Part shown: piece by piece, positions 1 through 10,500 of the stretch
How the letters are laid out: each line of letters begins with the position of its first letter
Numbering within the stretch: the stretch's first letter is position 1
Assembly (NCBI GenBank): GCA_964402995.1
Contig: CAYOEA010000009.1
Location: forward strand, 1-64,000
Length of the DNA stretch: 64,000 nucleotides
Direction of reading: 5' to 3'
From: GCA-2686295 sp964402995
GTDB lineage: Archaea; Nanobdellota; Nanobdellia; Woesearchaeales; GCA-2686295
Notes under the pieces: model-generated
Told to the model about the DNA's origin: nothing
The model's database searches: none
The model's input: the letters and a program-made list of their open reading frames with translations, nothing else
Program-made: the position numbers and the translations under genes

Positions 1-312
1 CAAAACTTAAATTCTTAAACCAAAGAAAGTCGGTGATTAAAGAAAAAGAACGAAAGAAAACTACAACTAATAACCAAATTGTTAAAGTTAAAATTAGACC
101 TTTTTTATTCTTTACTATCCCCATACATAGTTAGTTTATATTAGCAATATATAAAGATTAGTATTTTTAAGAAAAGAAATACCCATTCTTAGACATTAAA
201 TAATGATTATTAGTTATAAAATATGCAAATATTATGAAAACCTCATACTTGAAGAAATTGACTTATTAAATATTAATAAAGTTTATATATTTATTATCAT
301 TAAATATTATTT
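1..312 (+). promoter_or_regulatory. AT-rich intergenic stretch with promoter of the SGNH hydrolase gene
   Basis: No convincing coding sequence or RNA gene is visible here. Near the right end a TATA-like stretch (about 280-292, TTTATATATTTAT) lies about 25-30 bases before the GTG at 313, the spacing expected of a leaderless archaeal transcript. The rest is A/T-rich filler. Confidence 0.45.
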
Positions 313-1401
313 GTGAATACAAATTCTTTAATTAAAAAGATATTATTACTGTTAATCGTAGTTATATATTTTTTTATCATTATCGAAGTTATTTTCATAT
401 TGTTTAATAATTCTGAAAATGCCGATACTATAAATTTAGAACTTCCTAAATATGGTCCTGAATCTGCGTGGGAAGAAAGTCCATATTTTTCTTTAAAAGA
501 TGTTGGAGATTTAAATAATAAAAAAGTTTTTAGAATTTTAAATGTGGGCGATTCTGTTGTAGAAGGTAATTGTCCTGATTCTTCATATTTGGAAGAATTA
601 TTGGATGAAAACTCAGATTTAATTCGATTAATGAATAAAAAAATAAAAAAATTTGATGTTATTAATGCAGGCTTAGGGGGTACGAGTATTTATACTCAAA
701 TCTCAATTTTTAATATTTCAAAAGATGTTATCAAACCTGACTTAGTTATTTTAAATACTGGTTGGAATGCTCATTGGTATAAAAGCCCAACTCCTTGTCA
801 AGTACATAATTGTTATGAACCTGATGAAACAGAATTTTCAAATTTTTTGAAGAATTTCACTTTACAATCTTGTCGTGTTTGTAACTATTTCTCAAATATT
901 GCAGCTGATAAAATTCGGATGGCTCAACTTGAGAAATGCACTCAAGAAATATTAAATTCTCCAGATAAGTTTCTAGAAGGAATTGATCATTATGACACTA
1001 ATATTTATAGAGTTGAAATTAATGACTTTAAAAAACGATTAGTAGAATTTATTACCATCGCTCGAGAAAATGATATACAAATTATTTTAACAACCCCTCC
1101 AACAGGTTTAATTCAAGGAGAAGCACCTTTTATGTCAATTCTAGATTGTGTTTTTATTGATGCTGAATCCTATTATACAGTTCATCAAATGTATATGGAT
1201 ATTATAAGAGAGGTTGCTATTGAACAAGACATTTATTTAATTGATTTAGATAAAACATTTACTTCTATGGATAGAGATGAATATTTTGATGATCCTGACT
1301 TTGATCCAATTCACGTAAATATTAATGGACAAAGATTTTGTACTGAAGAATTCAATAAATATTTGAACGATGAGTATAAAGATGTTATTATTAATAATTA
1401 G
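313..1401 (+). CDS. Membrane-anchored SGNH/GDSL-family hydrolase
   Basis: A 362-residue protein. One N-terminal hydrophobic segment (about residues 10-30) should anchor it with the enzyme domain outside. The body has the SGNH blocks: GDSVVEG (block I, catalytic Ser), NAGLGGTS (block II Gly), NTGWNAHW (block III, with Asn but without the usual following Asp) and DPIHVN near the C terminus (block V Asp-x-x-His). Such enzymes are esterases, lipases or carbohydrate O-acyl hydrolases; the substrate cannot be read from sequence. The start is GTG at 313, leaderless after a TATA box near 285. It stands alone, convergent with the next gene. Confidence 0.72.
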   Translation: MNTNSLIKKILLLLIVVIYFFIIIEVIFILFNNSENADTINLELPKYGPESAWEESPYFSLKDVGDLNNKKVFRILNVGDSVVEGNCPDSSYLEELLDENSDLIRLMNKKIKKFDVINAGLGGTSIYTQISIFNISKDVIKPDLVILNTGWNAHWYKSPTPCQVHNCYEPDETEFSNFLKNFTLQSCRVCNYFSNIAADKIRMAQLEKCTQEILNSPDKFLEGIDHYDTNIYRVEINDFKKRLVEFITIARENDIQIILTTPPTGLIQGEAPFMSILDCVFIDAESYYTVHQMYMDIIREVAIEQDIYLIDLDKTFTSMDRDEYFDDPDFDPIHVNINGQRFCTEEFNKYLNDEYKDVIINN

Positions 1402-1469
1402 ATGATTTGTTCGGTTCTTAAATAGTGTTTTATTGCTAATCTGATGCTCGCTCAGACATTCTATGTTCA

Positions 1470-2189
1470 TCATAAAAAATTCAAAGTATCTTTGATAAAT
1501 TTTATTTCTTTTCTAATCCAAGTAAGATTATTTAATCCCATATCTTCTTCAATAACAATAGGTGTATCTAGATCTTTCAAAGGTTTTATTGATTTGAAAA
1601 AGTTTTTAGGAGCTAAACTTACAGCTCTATGAGTTACTTTATTTCTTGTACCACTAAAATGAACTTCAGAAATTCTATCTTTAAACTTATTAATCATCTT
1701 AGCAGTTTCATCAATACCCCACGAATAATTATGGGAAACATCCATACAAACTCCTGCTTGTGGATATTTTCTTAATAATGAAGCAAATTTAGTTAGATTC
1801 ACAGATTTATGAGGTTCCATATGTTCAATAGAAATATGCATATCAGTTTTTTTAGTAATTTCTCTAATAAAGCTTTGTTCATTAGCATGAACCACTAATG
1901 TTTCTGCATTGACTTTATTATAAAGATCATTAGTTTGTAAAACTTTTTTAGAAACTAATTTTTTATCATTCTTAATATGTTCATACCCAAAAGGCGCATG
2001 AACCGAAACTCGTTTTAAACTTTTCAACCATTTTAAATCATCTTTAGAAAACTTTACAGCAGCTAAATCGGAGAACGCAGTTGTTATTTCAATTCCTTGA
2101 ATATTAAGTTTTTTTATTAAAGGAAATGTTTTTACAAAATTATCATCAAATTTCTGCCACAAGTTTCCAGTTGCCAAATTTATATCCAT
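1470..2189 (-). CDS. Sugar phosphate isomerase/epimerase-like TIM-barrel protein
   Basis: A 239-residue protein resembling the AP-endonuclease-2/xylose-isomerase-like TIM-barrel superfamily. Strand-end motifs fit: SVHAPFGYE, LVVHANE, SIEHMEP, GVCMDVSHNY and VHFSGTRN, each carrying the His/Glu/Asp metal-ligand types of that fold, and PIVIEED near the end. Members are sugar isomerases, epimerases or endonuclease IV. The protein is shorter than endonuclease IV, so an isomerase-like role is more likely; the substrate is unknown. Starts at ATG 2187-2189. Confidence 0.62.
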   Translation of the reverse strand: MDINLATGNLWQKFDDNFVKTFPLIKKLNIQGIEITTAFSDLAAVKFSKDDLKWLKSLKRVSVHAPFGYEHIKNDKKLVSKKVLQTNDLYNKVNAETLVVHANEQSFIREITKKTDMHISIEHMEPHKSVNLTKFASLLRKYPQAGVCMDVSHNYSWGIDETAKMINKFKDRISEVHFSGTRNKVTHRAVSLAPKNFFKSIKPLKDLDTPIVIEEDMGLNNLTWIRKEIKFIKDTLNFL

Positions 2190-2273
2190 GCATAAGATTG
2201 TTTATTATACTATTATAAATATTTGGATTTAAACATAATTATTCGTTCGAAACACAGACTTCAATATTCATAG

Positions 2274-2879
2274 TCATTTCAAACATTTAGCCATTATCCA
2301 ATAATGTGTTTCTCCATCACTTTCAATATGCTTATCAAATATAATTTCAAATCCTGCGTCTTTAATTATTTGAATTGATTTTTCAGGAGACCATTGACTC
2401 CAAGTCATTTTCGCACCATGAAAATCATCAGACTTTCCTTCCCATTCTTCCGAGCCCATACTAATTAAAATAATTCCATCTAATCTCAGAATTTTATTTA
2501 TTTTCTTAAAAAGTTCAGCTTGTTTTTCTCTAGAAACATGTATTATAGAATAAAACGCGGTTAATCCATCAAATGAATTTTCAGGAAAATCAATATCCAG
2601 CATGTTACTTTTAACATATTTAGCTTTCGGAACATTTTTCTTTGCAAGTTTCAACATTGCTTCAGAAATATCAACCCCTGTTACTTCAAATTCATGTTCA
2701 ACAAGAAACTTTGTTACTGGAACCCCAGCACCACAACCTAAATCAAGAATTTTTTCGCCTTTCTTAAATTGTTTTGCAAATTCATTTAATTCAGATAAAC
2801 CATCATTTTTATTACGCTTATCATGATAATTCTGTGCAACTAAATTATATCCAATTTCCACTAATTTTTCTTCAAACAT
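2274..2879 (-). CDS. Class I SAM-dependent methyltransferase
   Basis: A 201-residue Rossmann methyltransferase. Motif I is ILDLGCGAGVPVTKFL (SAM glycine loop), followed by VTGVDIS (acidic residue for the SAM ribose), VKSNMLDIDFPENSFDGL (motifs II-III), and a late aromatic-rich segment ending in HYWIMAKC. The build matches the Methyltransf_11/25 group, which act on small molecules, lipids or quinones; the acceptor is not identifiable. Single gene with an ATG start. Confidence 0.75.
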   Translation of the reverse strand: MFEEKLVEIGYNLVAQNYHDKRNKNDGLSELNEFAKQFKKGEKILDLGCGAGVPVTKFLVEHEFEVTGVDISEAMLKLAKKNVPKAKYVKSNMLDIDFPENSFDGLTAFYSIIHVSREKQAELFKKINKILRLDGIILISMGSEEWEGKSDDFHGAKMTWSQWSPEKSIQIIKDAGFEIIFDKHIESDGETHYWIMAKCLK

Positions 2880-3072
2880 ATTAGTATTTTAATTACAAAA
2901 TATTTAAACTTTCCCAACATCAACATTAAATCTTAAATAAAACTAAGGATATTATTTTCGTCATTGTTGAATTAATAATTTCTAGAAAAAAAGGTTAGAT
3001 TATCAAATACAAGAATGGCCTTTTTAAACCTTTACAACAAACTTTATTAATGGCTTGTAACACAGGTTCTTT

Positions 3073-3549
3073 ATGCATAAAAAAGACATTTTATTTGTAA
3101 CAATATTCTTTATTGCTTTATCATCTATTTTGTATTTTACAGGTACTGCAATTACTGGTTATGTTGTTCAGTCTATTTCTTGTCAAGAGGGTGTTTGTCA
3201 AGAATTGTGCTCTTACCATACTGATTGTATTGATGAAGATATGGTTTGTTGTGAAGAAGGAGATATTAGTGTTTGTCGTGCAATCCAGGAGTGTGTTAAA
3301 CATTATGCTAATTACTCTTCAAACTTAGAAAATCCTGACGATTTCACTAAACAAAAAATTGGTGGTGGACTTTTAATGGCATTATTTGTTACTATGTTTG
3401 CATTTGCACATATTGCACATCACAAATTAACAGTTGATAGAAAGAATCATTCCAAGAAAGGAGATAAAAATAATTTAGAAAAATTAAAAATTCCTAGACC
3501 TAGAGTGGGTTCAGGTAAATTCCTTAACAAAGGAAAGCTTATTAAATAA
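3073..3549 (+). CDS. Small Cys-rich membrane protein, function unknown
   Basis: A 158-residue protein with a hydrophobic N terminus (about residues 6-26, ending ITGYVV, a signal/anchor style common in DPANN proteins), a 50-residue loop with eight cysteines including a CC pair, a second hydrophobic segment (about 97-117) and a basic C-terminal tail. The Cys-rich loop is predicted to be outside the membrane and disulfide-bonded. No family recognised. The ParA-like gene starts 43 bases downstream on the same strand. Confidence 0.6.
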   Translation: MHKKDILFVTIFFIALSSILYFTGTAITGYVVQSISCQEGVCQELCSYHTDCIDEDMVCCEEGDISVCRAIQECVKHYANYSSNLENPDDFTKQKIGGGLLMALFVTMFAFAHIAHHKLTVDRKNHSKKGDKNNLEKLKIPRPRVGSGKFLNKGKLIK

Positions 3550-3592
3550 AGAATAAATTCATTAAATTGGTGTATTTTGGTGTTGGTAAAAA

Positions 3593-4378
3593 ATGAGAAA
3601 AATAGCGTTAATTAATCAGTTTCAAGATTTAGATATTAGTCTGAGCGTATTTGCAAAACTTGCTCAAGAGGGCAAAAGAGTTCTTATCGTAGATCTTAGA
3701 GCTAATAAAACTAAAGAGCTTACTGATGAGTCTACTAATTCATTTCAATTTCTTAATGAACTTGATAAACCTGAAAAATATATTAAAACTCTCGAACCTA
3801 ATCTTGACATAATTGAAGGTCATCGTTATATTAACTTTCAAGAATTTAATTTGTTTTATGATCTTTTCAAACTTCAATACTTTGAAAATAAATTTGACCA
3901 TTTAAATTATGATTATCTTGTTTTTGAAAACAGTTCAGAATTATCTCTTTTAACTTTAAACTCACTTTTCTATGTTGATGAAATGATGCTTGTTCTTGAT
4001 TGTGATGAACTTGGTCATGACTTTGCTTGTAAAGCTGCAAGATTTGGTTATAATTTTAACAAGCTTTATTGGAAAAATATTTTCTTTTCAAAAATCATCC
4101 CTGTTTTTAGAGAAAAAGCTAATGTTGAGATTTACAACTTTTTATTATCTGAATTTACTTCAAACTTAATATCTCATCCTATTGTTCTTAAGAGCAAAGT
4201 TCTTAGAGAGTCTTTATCTAGAGCTAGTTTTTCAATTATTGCTGATGAGAAAAAGTTTGACTCAACTGTTACTGAAGATAAAAAACAACGTTCTATTAAT
4301 GAATACTTGAACATTATGTCTGAGACTGCCAACGTTGAAGTTCCTTTAACAAAATTTCTTAACGAAAAAAAGAGTTAA
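3593..4378 (+). CDS. ParA/MinD-fold pseudo-ATPase lacking the P-loop
   Basis: A 261-residue protein whose layout follows ParA/Soj. The N terminus (MRKIALINQF then GKRVLIVDLR) lines up with the first strand, P-loop and switch I of ParA, but the KGGVGKTT P-loop is replaced by FQDLDISLS and the DLDPQ segment by DLRAN. The middle matches the ParA pattern YDYxxxDxxPSLxxLTLNAL...ADE, here with ENSSEL for the Asp-containing motif, then a strand and VLRESLSRA near the end, like the ParA EVLRExF region. Known ParA proteins segregate DNA or position cargo using ATP; this one should not hydrolyse it. Role unknown, possibly structural or regulatory. Confidence 0.55.
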   Translation: MRKIALINQFQDLDISLSVFAKLAQEGKRVLIVDLRANKTKELTDESTNSFQFLNELDKPEKYIKTLEPNLDIIEGHRYINFQEFNLFYDLFKLQYFENKFDHLNYDYLVFENSSELSLLTLNSLFYVDEMMLVLDCDELGHDFACKAARFGYNFNKLYWKNIFFSKIIPVFREKANVEIYNFLLSEFTSNLISHPIVLKSKVLRESLSRASFSIIADEKKFDSTVTEDKKQRSINEYLNIMSETANVEVPLTKFLNEKKS

Positions 4379-4452
4379 ATTAAATTCTATTAGTAGCATT
4401 TATGCACATTTTAAGAAAAACATTAATAAACTGTTTATCAATATCTTAGCTT

Positions 4453-5106
4453 ATGCAAGAAAAAATCTTAGTTGTAGTTGCTCATTCTGATGATCAAATC
4501 ATCGGTGCTGGCGGCACTATTGCAAAATATGCTAGTGAAGATGCTATTGTTAAAACTATAATTGTTTTTAGTGGTGAAGAATCTCATTTTCATTTCCAAG
4601 AAAAGATTATTGTTAATACTCGTATGAAAGAATCTTTAAATGCTGATAAAATTGTTGGCGGTCAAGGAGTTAATTTTTTCAATTTTACTGAAATGAGTTT
4701 CAAAACTAAAGAATTTGATTCTGCTCATTCTAAACTTAATAAAATAATCAAAAATTTTCAACCTACAAAAATTCTTTCTCATTCTAATGAGGATAGCCAT
4801 CCTGGTCATAAAAAAATTAACCGATTAGTTTTAACTACTATTGAAGATACAAAAAGTAAAGCTGAACTATTCGTTTTTGATATTTGGAATCCTTTTAGAT
4901 TTAATAAAAGAAAATTTCCTCACATGGTTGTTGACATCGCTCCTTTTTACAAAACTAAAATTAAAGCTTTACAATGTTTCAAAAGCCAATTTTCACTTTA
5001 CGGTTTTCTTAACTGGTATGTTTTAACAATCATGTATCTAAAAAACTTTTTTAATGGTCTTAACCATAAAACAAGATTTGCTGAGGTATTTTATCGTATA
5101 AAATGA
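4453..5106 (+). CDS. PIG-L family N-acetylglucosaminyl deacetylase
   Basis: A 217-residue LmbE/PIG-L-type zinc deacetylase. The zinc/catalytic motif is AHSDDQ (family consensus AHPDDE: His and both Asp kept, final Glu changed to Gln), and the second metal motif is SHPGHKK (family HPDH). These enzymes remove acetyl from GlcNAc attached to a carrier (GPI lipid, mycothiol, bacillithiol, antibiotics). The gene overlaps the following glycosyltransferase by four bases, so they are translationally coupled and probably act on the same sugar: transfer of GlcNAc, then deacetylation. Confidence 0.72.
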   Translation: MQEKILVVVAHSDDQIIGAGGTIAKYASEDAIVKTIIVFSGEESHFHFQEKIIVNTRMKESLNADKIVGGQGVNFFNFTEMSFKTKEFDSAHSKLNKIIKNFQPTKILSHSNEDSHPGHKKINRLVLTTIEDTKSKAELFVFDIWNPFRFNKRKFPHMVVDIAPFYKTKIKALQCFKSQFSLYGFLNWYVLTIMYLKNFFNGLNHKTRFAEVFYRIK

Positions 5107-6230
5107 AATTAGTTATAGCTACTGATAATTATTTACCAAGATGGGATGGTATTGCTAGATTCTTATCCGAAATTGTTCCTCGCCTTGCTAAAGAATATGA
5201 AGTCATAGTTATTGCACCTGATTTTGGTGACGCGCCTGAAATAAAGAATGTTACTGTTGTAAAAATTCCTCTTTCAAAATTTAAGGGCGGCGATTTTAAA
5301 ATTGCTAAATTCAAATATAAAATAATTAAAGATATCATTGCAAAATCTGATGCCGTATTCTCTCAAACTATTGGTCCTATTGGTATTTGTGCAATTCTCG
5401 CTTCTAAAGCTAAATTTAAACCTTTAATCACATTTACTCATAGTATTGAATGGGAACTTTTTCCTAAAGCTATGGTCAGACCCATTCTTAAGAAGTTTGC
5501 TTATCCTTTAACTAAAAGAGTTGTTAGATTCTTATATAATAAAGCTAGATTATTAATTGTTCCGTCAGATAATATCGCAGATATGTTATCTTGGGAAAAA
5601 ATTACCACTAAAAAAAAGATTGTTCATCTTGGTGTTAATACTAAGAAATTCTCAAAAAGTAATAAACAGGATGCTAAGAAAAAACTTGGATTAAAAGCTA
5701 AAGATTTTGTTATTGGTTATCATGGCCGTCTTGGTCGTGAAAAAGATTTAAAAACTCTTCTTAGAGCATTTATTAGAGTTAGATCAAAATATGATAATGT
5801 TAAATTATTGATTGTTGGCGATGGTGCGCCTGATGTTAAAAAGATTTTTCAGAATCAAACAGATGTTATTTATCATGAAGCAAAAAATAATGTTGTTCCT
5901 TACATTCATGCAATGGATATTTATGTTATTCCTTCTTTGACTGAAACAACTTCTCTTTCCACTCTTGAAGCTATGTCTTGTGAAACTGCAGTTATCGCAA
6001 CACGTGTAGGCCATATTAAAGACTACATCATCGATGGCGAGAATGGTTTATTTTTTCAAAAACAAGATACTTTTGATTTAGTTAGAAAGATTAGAATTCT
6101 ATATGAAGATTCAGCTCTTAGAAATAAACTTGGTTCTAATGCTAGAAAAACTGTTCTTGAGCAATTTCTTTGGTCTACTGCTGCAGAAAAAATTATTCGT
6201 GGAATAAAATCAGCTATTGAAAAGAAATAA
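5103..6230 (+). CDS. GT4-family glycosyltransferase
   Basis: A 375-residue GT-B glycosyltransferase. The N-terminal acceptor domain starts with DNYLPRWDGIARFLSEIVPRLA, typical of GT4 (glycine-rich loop of PigA/MshA/PimB-like enzymes). The C-terminal donor domain has GYHGRLGREKDLKTLLRAF and the E-x7-E motif in SLTETTSLSTLEAMSC. It retains configuration and uses a nucleotide sugar; the acceptor may be a lipid or small alcohol. Overlaps the PIG-L deacetylase gene by four bases (ATGA junction), pointing to a two-step pathway. Confidence 0.8.
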   Translation: MKLVIATDNYLPRWDGIARFLSEIVPRLAKEYEVIVIAPDFGDAPEIKNVTVVKIPLSKFKGGDFKIAKFKYKIIKDIIAKSDAVFSQTIGPIGICAILASKAKFKPLITFTHSIEWELFPKAMVRPILKKFAYPLTKRVVRFLYNKARLLIVPSDNIADMLSWEKITTKKKIVHLGVNTKKFSKSNKQDAKKKLGLKAKDFVIGYHGRLGREKDLKTLLRAFIRVRSKYDNVKLLIVGDGAPDVKKIFQNQTDVIYHEAKNNVVPYIHAMDIYVIPSLTETTSLSTLEAMSCETAVIATRVGHIKDYIIDGENGLFFQKQDTFDLVRKIRILYEDSALRNKLGSNARKTVLEQFLWSTAAEKIIRGIKSAIEKK

Positions 6231-6249
6231 TTCTTAGTTAAAAAATAAA

Positions 6250-7464
6250 CTATCTCATATCCGCTATCGCAGTTGCTTTTGCCTTATTATATTGCGAACC
6301 TAATGAAGCATCTCCATATCCAGTCTGAACTCCATTCGGATAAAAAATCGCTTTTCCGTAACCAATTATATCGCCTGGTTTTACATGAGTTTTACTAAAC
6401 CATTTTGGTTGCCTTGAAAATGGACCTTCATAACATGGATCAACCCAACCATCTATCATATGTGTTAAAGATAAATTATCAATTGATACTGAAGTTGAAT
6501 TCTGTCTAACTTGATCTAAAAATTTATCTGCAGGATTATTATAAAATTGTATTCCTACATGCTGCGATAATTCAAATTGCTCCACTGTTTCTATATCTAT
6601 ATGTTCAAATGGTTTTATAGTGTAACTATTAGTTATATTTAGTGGTTTGTGAAGTTTATCAGCATATTCTTTTCGTTTTGAAAATATGATACCGCCATCT
6701 ATTTTATTTATACTTGAAGCATTTTTACTTGCATGAACTAAAACATAACCATCTTTAAATTTGACATTCGGTGAAATTTTCATATATCCTTCTTTTTGTA
6801 ACCATTCTAATTGTTCATTTGTTGTTATTTCTATTCCCATATCTAAACTTCTAGCTTTTTCAAATATTTCTTCTAAGTTTTTACTAGTTATTGCAGGAAC
6901 TTTTACTTGAATTAAATCCATTATTGTAATATCCATTCCTCTTAATATTTGATCTTTAAAAGGATCTATCCTGAAAAATGACTGTACAACTCTTTCGCCT
7001 TTATCAAAATATATATCGTTTGCAGAATAATTGTTTAGTTCTACTGTTGTTCCATCATTATGAGCATAAAACATTGTTCCATGATTTGGAACAAAACAAC
7101 CTAATCTTCTTACACTGCTTCTTCCATCTATTACTGGAAAAATAAAATCTAGATTAAATTCAGGAATTTGCCTGTCATGTTTTATTTCTTCTGTTAATAA
7201 TATTTCATTCTTACTTCTTGCAACTATTTTTGTTTTATTCTGATCAAAACTAAAATCCACAGGATAACTTCCTACTAACTCAAAACTATCTTCTACTTGA
7301 GCTAATTTTAAATCAAGTGTTGATGGTTGTAATCTTTTTTTATCCTTTTCAAAATCAATACCTGGATTAATTTTAATTAAACCATAATCTACTGCTTGAG
7401 ATATCCCTCTGTCATTTAGAAATCTTAAACCTTTTAAGTTTATATTTAGAGGATCTATCTTCAT
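6250..7464 (-). CDS. dcd: Two-domain dCTP deaminase (2'-deoxycytidine 5'-triphosphate deaminase)
   Basis: A 404-residue protein made of two dUTPase-fold halves. Early LQPSTLDLKL and DGRSSVRRLG match dCTP deaminase/dUTPase motifs; the second half carries VDPCYEGPF and PGDIIGYGKAIFYPNG, matching the C-terminal DCD signature. Most dCTP deaminases are about 190-residue trimers; this tandem form is known mainly from alphaproteobacteria. It would convert dCTP to dUTP, which the dUTPase encoded at 20925 could take to dUMP for thymidylate synthesis. Downstream of smc on the same strand. Confidence 0.7.
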   Translation of the reverse strand: MKIDPLNINLKGLRFLNDRGISQAVDYGLIKINPGIDFEKDKKRLQPSTLDLKLAQVEDSFELVGSYPVDFSFDQNKTKIVARSKNEILLTEEIKHDRQIPEFNLDFIFPVIDGRSSVRRLGCFVPNHGTMFYAHNDGTTVELNNYSANDIYFDKGERVVQSFFRIDPFKDQILRGMDITIMDLIQVKVPAITSKNLEEIFEKARSLDMGIEITTNEQLEWLQKEGYMKISPNVKFKDGYVLVHASKNASSINKIDGGIIFSKRKEYADKLHKPLNITNSYTIKPFEHIDIETVEQFELSQHVGIQFYNNPADKFLDQVRQNSTSVSIDNLSLTHMIDGWVDPCYEGPFSRQPKWFSKTHVKPGDIIGYGKAIFYPNGVQTGYGDASLGSQYNKAKATAIADMR

Positions 7465-7516
7465 ATATTAAGAAAATCTCACATATTTATAAATCTAAGC
7501 TGAATAAAAAAAATTA

Positions 7517-10500
7517 TTATATTTTCAAGCTTGTAACTTTACTAACACCATGTGCTTGATCCATACTTACTCCAAATAAACTATCTGCAGTTGTAATAAC
7601 TCCATCATTATGGCTTATCATTATATACTGTGCTCTTTTTGAATATGCAAGAACTAATTCTGCTAATTTCTCACTATTCTTTTTATCAAGTGCTGCGTCT
7701 ACTTCGTCTAATACATAGAAACTTGCTGGTTCGTGTTCTTGTACTGCAAATAAGAATGCTAATGCAGTCATTGTTTTTTCTCCACCTGATAATGATCTTA
7801 TATCCATAAATTTCTTAGTTGATAATTTTACTTTAATTTCTACTCCACCTTTAAATGGATCTTTTCTATCTTCTAAGTTAATGTATGCTTTTCCTTTTGT
7901 TGATAGTGTTGCAAATATTTTTTGAAAGTTCTTATCTATTACTTCATAAGTTTTCATAAATAGCTCTCGTTTCTTACTATCTATTTCATTTATCATAACT
8001 AGTATATCTTCTCTTTCTGTTGTTAAACTTTCTTTCTTAGTGTTTAATGCTTCAAATTCTGTTTGTGCTTTTTCATATAACTCTAATGCTTTCATATTTA
8101 CTGCACCTAATTCTGAAACCATTCTTTCAAACTGTTTAATTTCCAATTTTATTTCATCTTCAGGTTTATTTCTAAATAATGCCACTTCTTTGAATTGTTT
8201 ATATTCTTCTTCTAGTCCTTCTAGTTCTCCAACAATTCTTGCTCTTTCTATTGATACTATATTACTCTTATTTTCTGTTAGACGAAGTTCATCCATCTTA
8301 TTATTCATCTTATTTTCATTATCACTTATTTCTTTTTCAAATTTTGAACGTTTTTCAAATAAGCCTTTATATTGTGAGTAGAATATCTTTTGTTTCTTTT
8401 CTTTATCTGCTAATTCTTTTGTTTGTTCTTTGATTGTACTTTCAAGCGTTTTCTTTTCACTATCAAAGTCTGCTTTTTCTTTTCCTAATTGTTGATCTAA
8501 TATTTTATTTATGTTTTCCATTTCTGGAAGTAGTATCGTATTTAATTCTGAATTAGCATTTCGAAGTTCTCCTTTTAATTCTGCAATATCTTCTTTTAGT
8601 TCTTCTCTTTTTTGATCGAAAGTATTTATTTCTGCTAATAATCTTGGATTTCTTATTGCATTTATTTTTTCTCTGAAACTTTGCTTTTCCATTTTTAACT
8701 TTGCAAGTTCCACATTTTTTTGTTGAATTAATGCAGTTGTATCATCTGTTTTTACTTCTAATTCTTTTATTTCTGTTTTGATTTTTTTCTTTTCTTCTTT
8801 ATCTGCGTCTAAATCGCCTGATTCAATATGTAATGTTTTTTCTGCTTTGATTATTTCTGCTTCTAACTCTGCTTTCTGAGTTCGAAGTTGCGCAGCTAAC
8901 GTTTCATGTTCACGCTGTTTTGCATCTAGCCTATCAATAACACTTTGAAAGTCTGCAATTTCTGATTCTAATATACTGATTTTTTCTGTTGCTTCTTTTT
9001 CTGCAAAGCCAAGACCTGGTACTTTTGATCTGTATCCTCCTTGCATTGCTCCGCTTGTTTCTACTAGGTCTCCGGCTTTTGTTACCATTCTAAATCCGCC
9101 GATTCCTAATTTTCTTGCAACTTCTAAATCTTCTACTACCACTGTGTTTCCAAATACATATTGGAATACTTTTTGATATTTAGCGTCATATTTTACTAAA
9201 TCTAATGCAAGACCAATTACGCCTCTTCCTTTCATTGCTCTAAGGTCAGATCTTATCATTGGAGCATGTAATCTATTTAGTGGTAAGAATGTTGCTGTTC
9301 CAAGTCTTTTTTCTCTTAGTGTTCTAATACATTCACTTGCAACACCATCTGTTTCTACTACTATACTTCTAATTCTGTTTCCTGCAGCAATTCCTAGTGC
9401 TAAAGAATAATCACTACTCACACTTCCAAGTTGACTTACTTGCCCGTGTACTCCTGTGATTGGTGATTTTAATATTGCATTTGCAGCTCTATCTCCTGCT
9501 GCTTGTTCTCTATGTCCTGCTGATTGAATATTAAATCTAGAAAGTTCTTCTTTTCTTGATAATAATTTTGATCTTGCAGTATCCAACTGAACTGAAATTG
9601 ATGTGTCTTCTTCACATACAGAATTTAATTCTTCAGTTGTTTTTGTGAAAGCTTTTTTATCTTCTTTTAATTTTTGTATTCCAGATTTATTTTCTTGTTC
9701 AACTGATAAAACTTTGTCAATTTTTCCATCAATGTTTTGCAAAATTATTTCATACTTGTCTTTTTCTCTAAATAAATTCTGTTGAGTTTCTCGCAAGTCA
9801 TTTATTTCTACTTGTATTTCTTCTGCTCGAGTGTCTATCTCTTCAATTCGACCATCTAATTCTTGAGCATTTCCTATATCATGTTTTGTCTTAAATTCAG
9901 TAAGTTTTAATTCTAACTTTGCAAATTCGCTTTCTTTTGTTCCAGTCATACGTACTGCATCTTTTTTATTTTTCTCTACTGCAGTAATTTTTCTTTGAAG
10001 TTCTGTTTTTCCTTCTTCTAGTTCTGTTTTTCTAATACTTATTTTGTCTAATTCTTGTTTAATAGTTTCTAAACGTTGTTTGTTTAATGCAAATTCTACT
10101 TTTATTTTCTCTATATCTCTATTTAGTTCAACTTGTTCTTTTTCGCCTTTTGATTCTACTTCTGCATTAATCTTAGAAATTTCTTCTCTATTCTTGATAA
10201 CTTTTACTTTTAATTCATCGTAAGTTGTCTGCAACTTTTCTATTTTATCTTTGCTTGTAGAAATAATTTTATCATAATCTGATTGTTTAGTTTTCTTAGT
10301 TACTATTTGAGTATTTAGTAATGTTGCCCTATTTCTTTTTATGTTAGTATCTAGTTCTTTAAATTTCTCAGCTTGAGTTTTTTCTTTTTTTAATTCTCTA
10401 ATAAATCCTTTACGTTCAGCTAAGATTATTTCTGCTTCGTTTAATTTTTCTTCTACACGATTTAGTTCTCTTAGAGCTTTTTCTTTTTTATTTTCATATA

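Noticed and set aside
1246..1473. Minus-strand ORF of 75 codons at the end of the SGNH gene
   Set aside because: Lies inside the coding sequence with the DPIHVN catalytic motif on the other strand; composition typical of a shadow.
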